Positions 1 to 5,121 of a DNA stretch of 9,131 nucleotides are shown in pieces. The notes under the pieces are model-generated. The model was not told the DNA's origin, ran no database searches, and saw nothing but the letters and a program-made list of their open reading frames with translations. Position 1 is the stretch's first letter. The number at the start of each line of letters is the position of its first letter. A program made the position numbers and the translations under genes. The DNA lies in the NCBI GenBank assembly GCA_030625445.1, contig DAOUQU010000051.1, positions 1-9,131 of the forward strand, given 5' to 3'. The DNA is from Gammaproteobacteria bacterium (GTDB taxonomy: Bacteria > Pseudomonadota > Gammaproteobacteria > Chromatiales > Chromatiaceae).

Positions 1-60
1 AGGGGGAAGTTATGGGGCGATAAACACCATGAGTTTATCTTTGAACTAGGTGGGTTTTAA
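1..60 (+). CDS. possible 3' end of an unidentified rightward gene
   Basis: Frame 1 is open from the window edge to TAA at 58-60 and would encode a C-terminus reading LWGDKHHEFIFELGGF. Frame 2 is also open, to TAG at 47-49, and reads YGAINTMSLSLN. Nothing in the short sequence decides between them or identifies a family. A gene ending here would converge with pyk, and in frame 1 its stop would lie inside the repeat that begins at about 48, as the stops of pyk and of the channel gene do. This is a tentative call resting on open frame and context only. Confidence 0.2.
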   Translation, partial: RGKLWGDKHHEFIFELGGF

Positions 61-153
61 GTTAGGCAGGTTTTAGGTTTTAGGTGTTAGGTTTTAAGTC
101 AACCCACCTAAAACCTAACAACCTAAAACCTAAAACTTCCCCACCTAAAACCT
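48..153. repeat. 7-nt tandem repeat dyad (AGGTTTT / AAACCTA)
   Basis: The left arm carries AGG cores at 68, 75, 82 and 89 and AAG at 96, exactly 7 nt apart, with looser copies from 48. The right arm carries the complementary CCT cores at 107, 114, 122, 129, 144 and 151 and a CTT variant at 136, mostly 7 nt and twice 8 nt apart. The arms are near-perfect inverted repeats over about 25 nt, differing by a one-base insertion, so a transcript could fold into a long hairpin. It sits where two genes probably converge and could act as a bidirectional terminator, although there is no terminal T-run. The last copy includes the pyk stop codon. Confidence 0.8.
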
Positions 154-1629
154 TTCCTCCGAAACACACATCGGGGTTAACTCGGAATTCAACTCCACAA
201 TCTCCAGCCGGTGATTGCTGCAGGGGTGCTGTGGTGATGGTCCTTGTGTCATCAGGATCTTGCCATCTTCAATGTTCCGATCGGCGCACCAGCGGCGTAT
301 GAAGGGGCTCCAGTCCTGACGGTCGGTTTTGACCTCTACCGGCATTACACCATAGGAGAACTGCAACTCCTTGCAGGTTTTCTCGCGATGACTGAAGGCG
401 ATGATCCACACAGGCAGACGAAAGCGCGTGACATTTCTTGCCGTATCGCCACTTGCAGTGGGTACAACAACGGCCAGCGGCAGGGAGCGTTCAATGATGT
501 GGTGTATGCTCAGGGCAATCACATTGACTGAATCGACCTCCCACTCTCTCTCCTGCCGCAGCAGGCTTTGGTCGATTTCGTGCTTCAGATGCCAAATCGG
601 CCGGTCCGGCTCGGTAGCCGCGGCGATACGCGCAAGCATGCTGACCGACTCCTCGGGATAATTTCCCATCGCGGATTCACCTGAGAGCATCACGCAATCG
701 GTGCCGTCGAGGATGGCATTGGCGACATCGGTGGCCTCGGCACGGGTCGGGCGGCTGTAGTCGGTCATCGATTCGAGCATTTGCGTGGCGGTAATGACAG
801 GCTTGCCGGCATGGTTGGCCTTGTGCATGATCTGTTTCTGCACCGAAGCAATGCGCTCGATGGGTATCTCCACGCCGAGGTCGCCGCGCGCAATCATCAA
901 ACCATCTGTGACCTCGAGGATCTCGTCGATCAGATCAAGCGCTTCGATGCGCTCGATCTTGGCGATGATAAAGGGATGATAGTTCAGCTCATCAGCGGCC
1001 TTTCTGACAGCTTTGATATCCTCTGCCGAGGCGACAAATGACTGGCTGACAGCGTCAACTCTATTTTCAGCGGCAAAGGCAAGCCAGCGCTGGTCATTCT
1101 CGGTAAATGCGTTGACTCCCAGATCGATGCCCGGCAGATTGAGCCCTTTGCGGGAACTCAGCAAGCCACCGACGATGACTTCACACTCGACATCATTCCC
1201 ATTGGACTGCAGAACCTCCAGCTGGATGAAGCCATCGTTGAGAAACAAGCGGTCTCCCTGCTTGACGGCCGCCGGCAGCCCCTTGAAACTGACGGAAAAA
1301 CGCTCGCGAGTTCCCCTGATCTGATCAGTCGTGAGGGTAATATATTCACCCTTGTGCAGGGTAAAGGGCTCGTCGAGTTCTCCAATTCGCATCTTGGGCC
1401 CGGAGAGATCTCCCATGATGGCAATATGACGACCGCTGGATGCAGACACTTCCCGGATGCGTCCGATGAGGTTGCGATGGTAATCGAAATCTCCGTGAGA
1501 GAAGTTCAGGCGCGCGATATTCATGCCTGACAGCATCAATCTCTCCAGCATCTCGGGAGAGTCTGAAGCCGGGCCTATAGTGCAGATAATTTTAGTTTTG
1601 TGATCGGGGGTGTATTGATTGAAGCTCAT
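145..1629 (-). CDS. pyk: pyruvate kinase
   Basis: Catalyses the last step of glycolysis in the cytosol, phosphoenolpyruvate + ADP to pyruvate + ATP, normally as a tetramer. The 494 residues match the family length (about 470-500). The N-terminal barrel opens with KTKIICTIGPAS and contains LNFSHGD (41-47) and MGDLSGPKMRIG (72-83), which supply cation and phosphate ligands. The B domain spans roughly 80-175. The active-site segment FIIAKIERIEAL gives catalytic Lys224 and metal ligand Glu226. ARGDLGVEIP starts at 247 with metal ligand Asp250, and KPVITATQMLESM spans 276-288. The C-terminal domain (about 350-494) contains TASGDTARNVTRFR. The only upstream start is ATG at 1629, with no clear Shine-Dalgarno before it. 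The last two sense codons and the TAG stop coincide with the 7-nt repeat. A glycine-zipper gene lies upstream on the same strand, separated by another repeat dyad, so co-transcription is uncertain. Confidence 0.97.
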   Translation of the reverse strand: MSFNQYTPDHKTKIICTIGPASDSPEMLERLMLSGMNIARLNFSHGDFDYHRNLIGRIREVSASSGRHIAIMGDLSGPKMRIGELDEPFTLHKGEYITLTTDQIRGTRERFSVSFKGLPAAVKQGDRLFLNDGFIQLEVLQSNGNDVECEVIVGGLLSSRKGLNLPGIDLGVNAFTENDQRWLAFAAENRVDAVSQSFVASAEDIKAVRKAADELNYHPFIIAKIERIEALDLIDEILEVTDGLMIARGDLGVEIPIERIASVQKQIMHKANHAGKPVITATQMLESMTDYSRPTRAEATDVANAILDGTDCVMLSGESAMGNYPEESVSMLARIAAATEPDRPIWHLKHEIDQSLLRQEREWEVDSVNVIALSIHHIIERSLPLAVVVPTASGDTARNVTRFRLPVWIIAFSHREKTCKELQFSYGVMPVEVKTDRQDWSPFIRRWCADRNIEDGKILMTQGPSPQHPCSNHRLEIVELNSELTPMCVSEERF

Positions 1630-1650
1630 AGGAACCAGGAGAGAGAGTTT

Positions 1651-1765
1651 GCAGTCTTCAGTTTGCAGTTGGCAGCAAAACAGGAAAGTTTGCAGTCGTC
1701 AGTTAGCAGTAGGCAGTTTTCTTTCCATCTTTTGCTGCCAACTGCTTACTGCAAACTGCCAACTT
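1651..1765. repeat. 7-nt tandem repeat dyad (GCAGTTN / ACTGCCA)
   Basis: CAGT/CAGC cores occur at 1652, 1659, 1666, 1673 and again at 1693, 1700, 1707, 1714, each 7 nt apart. The complementary arm has units starting at 1734, 1741, 1748, 1755 and 1762, also 7 nt apart. A 16-nt stretch of the right arm is the exact complement of the left arm around 1664-1680, so a stem-loop is possible. The array fills almost the whole gap between the glycine-zipper gene and pyk, so it lies in the pyk leader or at the end of the upstream transcript. Its core is unrelated in sequence to the array at 48-153, although the period is the same. Confidence 0.8.
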
Positions 1766-1768
1766 TGG

Positions 1769-2083
1769 CTAATCGTTGCCGCTGCCTTTTTTGGCGCCTT
1801 CGACTGCGCCTTCAGTTGTGCCTTCAACTAGACCGCCGACAGCACCTGCAGCGCCGCCAACGATGCCACCGACAACGGGTACGACTTCATTGCCTTTTTT
1901 AGCGCCTTCAGCAGTTCCTTCAGCAGTGCCTGTGACAGCTCCGCCTACAGCACCGGCGGTTCCGCCTACGGTGCCGCCAACGACATCGCCAGTCTTCTCA
2001 GCCAGGTTTTTGTCATCTTCAGCAAAAGCTGAAGATGCAGAAGCAAAGGCCAGGACAGATGCCAGTAAAATTATTTTTTTCAT
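1769..2083 (-). CDS. small secreted glycine-zipper protein with a 36-residue internal duplication
   Basis: The 104-residue product starts with a clear Sec signal peptide: MKK, a hydrophobic core at about 4-16, and a likely cut after SSAFA at residue 21. The mature part is almost all Gly, Ala, Val, Thr and Glu. It consists of two tandem copies of a 36-residue unit (about 36-71 and 72-104) of the form GGxVGGxAGAVGGxVxGTxEG...EGAKKG. Gly-x3-Gly-like spacing suggests glycine-zipper helices that pack together or touch a membrane in the envelope, but the exact role is unknown. The start ATG at 2083 has a good GGAGA ribosome site 8 nt upstream and a sigma70-like promoter further upstream. The repeat is visible in the DNA as well, for example TGCCTTTTTT-like segments 108 nt apart. 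The function is not recognised. Confidence 0.8.
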   Translation of the reverse strand: MKKIILLASVLAFASASSAFAEDDKNLAEKTGDVVGGTVGGTAGAVGGAVTGTAEGTAEGAKKGNEVVPVVGGIVGGAAGAVGGLVEGTTEGAVEGAKKGSGND

Positions 2084-2137
2084 GTTTCGTCTCCGAGAGA
2101 TATTGAGAATGAAAGCAAATGCACTTTCAGAACGGTG

Positions 2138-2166
2138 ATTCTGTCTTGTAACAATATAACTGTCAA
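2138..2166 (-). promoter_or_regulatory. sigma70-type promoter for the glycine-zipper gene
   Basis: On the minus strand a perfect TTGACA (2161-2166) is followed after 17 nt by CAGAAT (2138-2143), which matches four of six bases of the -10 consensus. Transcription would start near 2131, giving a leader of about 48 nt that contains the GGAGA ribosome site. Inferred from consensus and position only. Confidence 0.55.
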
Positions 2167-2216
2167 CAACGAATATATCATGGTGTGTGAGTGCTATGGG
2201 CGTGCAGGCGGCTAAT

Positions 2217-2251
2217 TTTTATAAGATAAATCATCACACATCCTTATAAAA
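2217..2251. repeat. perfect 9-nt AT-rich inverted repeat
   Basis: TTTTATAAG at 2217-2225 is the exact reverse complement of CTTATAAAA at 2243-2251, with a 17-nt spacer. The repeat lies between two divergent genes (the glycine-zipper gene and the DsrE-like gene), where a regulator site is plausible. It carries no known operator consensus that can be named. Confidence 0.4.
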
Positions 2252-2298
2252 TGTGCTTAACTTGGCATTAGTTCAGTTGTTTTTTCCTTATGTAACTG

Positions 2299-2432
2299 CT
2301 CAATAACTCCGTGCATGCGAGTAAAATGCTATCGCATTTCAATCGTGGCCAGATGACCACTCCTACATCTGGCACCATATTAAGAACTGTAGGAGCGGTC
2401 TTCTGACCGCGATCACGCACGGGGTTATTGAG
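2299..2432. repeat. nested REP-like palindromic element (paired GTAG-type REPs)
   Basis: Two facing copies of a GTAGGAG-headed palindrome are visible. One is on the minus strand at 2342-2366 and one on the plus strand at 2389-2414; the latter folds as GCGGTC-TTCT-GACCGC. Outside them, 2299-2317 and 2414-2432 form a second inverted pair matching at 17 of 19 positions. Inside the left flank, ATGCGA/TCGCAT (2315-2320 and 2332-2337) forms a small hairpin. A GTAG head followed by a stem-loop is the known layout of REP elements mobilised by RAYT transposases. No RAYT gene is present here. The element fills most of the space before the DsrE-like gene. Confidence 0.8.
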
Positions 2433-2458
2433 AAATTACTTCCTTATCATTTGAGCCG

Positions 2459-2989
2459 ATGAAATCTCTGCAAATCCTGTTTGTCTATCTCTTTTTGATG
2501 CTGATCTTGTTTGCTCCAGTGGCGGCGGCGAGTGACAGCAGCAACGCCGAAATACCTGATGAGCTGCCCGAACTGGAGCAGATCAATGCAATTATCAATG
2601 CAGATGAAGCCCCGCCGGGAGTCGTCTTTGTCATCTATGAATATGACGAATCGGCGCTTACCTGGATCATGCCGAGGCTGGTCTATTATGTGACCCTGAT
2701 CCATCAGCGTTTCCAGGGGCTCTCTGTCGCTGTTGTTTCACATGGCGATGAGATGTTGTCATTGACGAAGGAGAGCGCCGAAATCTACCCGGAGGTCCAT
2801 TTTGATCTCGAGACCCTGGTGAAGGAGCTTGATGTTGTGTTTCATGTTTGCGGCTCATTTGCCACTCTCAATGATGTTGCAGAGAGTGATTTTCCGGATG
2901 TCATCGATGTTGTCCCCTTTGGTCCCGCCCAGGTGAGCGATTACAAGTCACTTGATTATGTCGTGATCGATGCGGAGTTGTCAGAATGA
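2459..2989 (+). CDS. exported DsrE-like protein
   Basis: The 176-residue protein has an N-terminal signal peptide (hydrophobic 5-22, likely cut near VAAA at 21-24), so it should act in the periplasm. The rest resembles the DsrE/DsrF-like fold: beta strand VVFVIYEY (55-62), a helix with YYVTLIHQRF, strand LSVAVVSHG, then FHVCGSF with a single conserved-looking Cys131, and a C-terminal FPDVIDVVPFGPAQVSDY segment ending in strand YVVI. In the family a cysteine in this region can carry sulfur, as in sulfur-relay proteins. The motif assignment is from memory of the family and a persulfide role is inference. The start ATG at 2459 has only a weak ribosome site. Its TGA overlaps the next gene's ATG by 4 nt, so the two are probably co-translated. 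Confidence 0.6.
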   Translation: MKSLQILFVYLFLMLILFAPVAAASDSSNAEIPDELPELEQINAIINADEAPPGVVFVIYEYDESALTWIMPRLVYYVTLIHQRFQGLSVAVVSHGDEMLSLTKESAEIYPEVHFDLETLVKELDVVFHVCGSFATLNDVAESDFPDVIDVVPFGPAQVSDYKSLDYVVIDAELSE

Positions 2990-4038
2990 ACAACCTCTTC
3001 AGACGGCATATCAAATCTGGCCTTCAAGATGATTTTGCGGGAGTGAGCCGGCAGGTTTTTCAAAACTGGCGCACACTGAAAAATGGCGACCGGGAATCCT
3101 GCAAGTGGCTTTCATCACAGATTGATCGGCTGCATCGGGAGTTGTGCATGAGTGCGGAATTTCGCCGCAAGGTACAGCAAACCGGGGATTTAGCAGCAGC
3201 AGGCAAGCCTTATCAGTGGATACCGCTTGTTGAACACAAAAATTGCCGTTCCGGTCTGCTCTACCTGCCGCCAGGCGGCCGGATTGCCATGCATGATCAT
3301 CCAGATAGTATCGGCGTCTCCATAGTACTGAAAGGAACTCCGCTGATCTCCCAATGCGATCGGGTATCAGGGTGCCGGCATTCATTCACTCCGCTTGCGC
3401 AGGAGGAGGTCTCTCGCACAAGGCTGCAACCGCATCAGAAAAGTTTCATTTTTCCACGCAAGAACAATATTCATGGCTTCTCGTCATTGGGGGCATCCTG
3501 TTTATTGTTGAATAGTGTGTTCCAAAAAAAGGCCATGCATCATCAGAGTTTCTTGCCCGGACAACTCATCAATGGTTCTCTTTCAGAGCTGCATTTATCA
3601 TCAATGCTTCAAAAATCGCTGCCTGGAATCTTTCTCTCAATCTCTCTCTCACTCCCGGCATCGGTTTACGCAGATGATGCCTCTCTTCATGCTGATACTG
3701 CTGCAATTTCTCTGGCCATAATGCCCTTTGAAACTCTCGAAAGAGTTGCGCTGGATGGCAATGTTCATGCGCAGGCCAGACTTGCCAGGCGCTATTCTAG
3801 TGGAGCTGGGGTCAAGAAAGATCTCTACAGGGCTGGTATCTGGTATCGACGCGCTGCTGAAGGCGGATGTGCTGAAGCACAGTATCAATTTGGCGTGATG
3901 CTGCTCGATGGTGAAGGGATGACTGAAGATAGTGAGGAGGGACTCGAGTGGATATTCAGGGCGTCGCAGGCGAATCATGCCAGGGCGACCGAGGTGTTCA
4001 ACTACCTGATGGCAAATCCCGCGGCGCTGGATTGTTAA
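2986..4038 (+). CDS. cupin (thiol-dioxygenase-like) / Sel1-repeat fusion protein
   Basis: The 350-residue protein has three parts. Residues 1-85 are helical. Residues about 86-180 form a cupin whose LPPGGRIAMHDHP motif supplies His103 and His105, with NIHGF giving His163. This three-histidine, no-glutamate pattern is that of cysteine/cysteamine dioxygenase (PCO/ADO-type) non-haem iron enzymes. A hydrophobic stretch at 212-226 followed by ASVYADDA (225-232) looks like a signal peptide placed mid-protein. Residues about 250-345 contain two Sel1-type repeats (HAQARLARRYSSGAGVKKDL..., then AEAQYQFGVMLLDGEGM...) and a partial third. Taken at face value, the cupin would be cytosolic and the Sel1 part periplasmic. 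An in-frame ATG at 3604 could instead start a separate secreted Sel1 protein. The gene overlaps the DsrE-like gene by 4 nt (ATGA). The substrate is unknown. Confidence 0.65.
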   Translation: MNNLFRRHIKSGLQDDFAGVSRQVFQNWRTLKNGDRESCKWLSSQIDRLHRELCMSAEFRRKVQQTGDLAAAGKPYQWIPLVEHKNCRSGLLYLPPGGRIAMHDHPDSIGVSIVLKGTPLISQCDRVSGCRHSFTPLAQEEVSRTRLQPHQKSFIFPRKNNIHGFSSLGASCLLLNSVFQKKAMHHQSFLPGQLINGSLSELHLSSMLQKSLPGIFLSISLSLPASVYADDASLHADTAAISLAIMPFETLERVALDGNVHAQARLARRYSSGAGVKKDLYRAGIWYRRAAEGGCAEAQYQFGVMLLDGEGMTEDSEEGLEWIFRASQANHARATEVFNYLMANPAALDC

Positions 4039-4070
4039 CTCGCTACTCGTTACTCAGTACTCAGTACTCT
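4038..4070. repeat. 7-nt tandem repeat (ACTCAGT)
   Basis: ACTC cores occur at 4038, 4045, 4052, 4059 and 4066, exactly 7 nt apart, giving five degenerate copies. The array fills the 15-nt gap between two convergent genes. It includes the last base of the cupin-Sel1 stop codon and the final codons plus stop of the channel gene. Overlapping AGTACT palindromes give it some dyad symmetry. This is a third core sequence with the same period as the arrays at 48-153 and 1651-1765. Confidence 0.75.
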
Positions 4071-4860
4071 TCCCTATGAGTATTGCTTTTAACTCCCTTA
4101 TCTCCAGCTGCAGCTGTTCAAGGGTTACTGTTGGCGCAGGTTTCTCTGCCTCACGCGCGCGTTCATGCTCTTCATTCATGACGTTGACGACGATGCCGAT
4201 CACCATGTTCAAAAAAGCGAAGGCGGTAATAAAGATAAAGCTGAGATAGTAAAACCAGCTGAGTGGATAGACAGCCATGGTTTCGTACATGACATCTGTC
4301 CAGTCTTCAAAAGTCATGACGCGGAACAGGGTGAGCAGCGCTACCAGTATATCGCCCCAGAGTTCATCATTGATTGTATGGAAAAACGAGGAACCAATCG
4401 CGGCATAGATATAAAAGATGATAAACATCAGCAGTAGCACGTAGCCGAGCTGGGGCAGGGCCTTGATCAGCGAATTGAGCAGGATACGCAGCTCCGGAAT
4501 GATGGAAACCATCCGCAGCACCCTGAAAATCCTGATCAGACGGCCGATAAATGCCATCTCGCTGTCCTGAACAGGCATGAGGCTGAAGATGACGATGAGT
4601 GCGTCGAAGATGTTCCAGCCGCTCTTGAAAAAATCTCTTTTACGCTCTTCAGCAATAAAACGGATGCTGATTTCCAGCAGGAAAAACAGCGTGACGCCAA
4701 GATCCAGCCAATGCATCAGGGTCAGGAATTTTGGCGGAATGTCATAGGTTTTGACGCCTATCACCAGCGCTGAAAAAATAATAATGGCAACCACGACCAG
4801 TTCAAAGATGCGGTTGTTATGCAGGCGCTGGAGTGTTTGCTGGAGGGAGAGGATGTTCAT
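4054..4860 (-). CDS. voltage-gated cation channel, BacNav (NaChBac) family
   Basis: A single six-helix ion-transporter subunit of 268 residues, the usual length of bacterial sodium channels, which act as tetramers in the inner membrane. Numbered from ATG 4860: S1 about 19-39, S2 51-69, S3 78-95 with WNIFDALIVIFSL. S4 is RLIRIFRVLRMV with gating arginines at 107, 110, 113 and 116. S5 is about 131-157, the pore loop 172-190, S6 about 200-227. A charged C-terminal tail (about 233-268) looks like the tetramerising coiled coil. The filter reads TFEDWTD (183-189), where classical members have TLESWSM or TLESWAS, so extra acidic residues line the pore. A TTG at 4878 would add six residues, but a promoter at 4896-4923 would leave it only a very short leader, so ATG is preferred. 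Neither start has a clear ribosome site. The stop codon lies in the 7-nt repeat. Confidence 0.88.
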   Translation of the reverse strand: MNILSLQQTLQRLHNNRIFELVVVAIIIFSALVIGVKTYDIPPKFLTLMHWLDLGVTLFFLLEISIRFIAEERKRDFFKSGWNIFDALIVIFSLMPVQDSEMAFIGRLIRIFRVLRMVSIIPELRILLNSLIKALPQLGYVLLLMFIIFYIYAAIGSSFFHTINDELWGDILVALLTLFRVMTFEDWTDVMYETMAVYPLSWFYYLSFIFITAFAFLNMVIGIVVNVMNEEHERAREAEKPAPTVTLEQLQLEIRELKAILIGKSTEY

Positions 4861-4895
4861 GGCGGCGCAAGATAGCAAAAAATGCAGTATAAGCC

Positions 4896-4923
4896 AATAT
4901 ATAAAGGTTCAATTCAGTGTCAA
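4896..4923 (-). promoter_or_regulatory. sigma70-type promoter for the channel gene
   Basis: On the minus strand TTGACA (4918-4923) is followed after 16 nt by TATATT (4896-4901), which differs from the -10 consensus at one base. Transcription would begin near 4889, leaving about 29 nt before the ATG at 4860. Confidence 0.6.
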
Positions 4924-5006
4924 TATAATGGACAACTCCTTGCAACAAAAAAAATCCGATGGAATAAATGTCAATGAGATGTGAAAAGCCTTGACCTTTT
5001 GATCAT

Positions 5007-5034
5007 TTGACAGTAATTTCAGCCGATTGAATAT
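5007..5034 (+). promoter_or_regulatory. weak candidate promoter of the ilv genes
   Basis: A perfect TTGACA at 5007-5012 lies about 110 nt before the acetolactate synthase start, but the best-placed -10 (GAATAT at 5029-5034, 16-nt spacer) matches only three bases. No leader peptide rich in Ile, Leu or Val and no attenuator hairpin is evident between here and 5122. Confidence 0.25.
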
Positions 5035-5105
5035 CTGACCATTTTTGATGGGGTTCCTGGCTCGCGGTTGTCGTTTTGAAATGATGGCTGTCAGGACTCT
5101 TTATC

Positions 5106-5110
5106 CGGAG
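5106..5110 (+). promoter_or_regulatory. ribosome binding site selecting the GTG start of acetolactate synthase
   Basis: GGAGG at 5106-5110 stands 11 nt before GTG 5122. There is no closer alternative start, and the encoded MELSGAEIVVQAL matches the usual N-terminus of the family. Confidence 0.65.
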
Positions 5111-5121
5111 GTTTTGGTTAA

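Noticed and set aside
48..153. CRISPR array or telomere-like repeat
   Set aside because: Units are 7 nt with no spacers, degenerate, and in two opposed arms. No cas gene is present, and the resemblance to telomere repeats is superficial in a gammaproteobacterial chromosome.
84..302. Short plus-strand frame starting in the repeat region
   Set aside because: Begins in the 7-nt repeats and then reads antisense to the pyk 3' end, with no ribosome site.
1776..2138. 120-codon proline-rich plus-strand frame
   Set aside because: It mirrors the Gly/Ala repeats of the secreted protein on the other strand, which has a signal peptide, ribosome site and promoter.
4861..4878. TTG start extending the channel by six residues
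   Set aside because: It would leave only about 11 nt after the predicted transcription start and has no ribosome site. ATG at 4860 gives a normal N-terminus.
4985..5121. Leader peptide and attenuator for the ilv genes
   Set aside because: No short frame rich in Ile, Leu or Val and no terminator hairpin was found before the GTG start.
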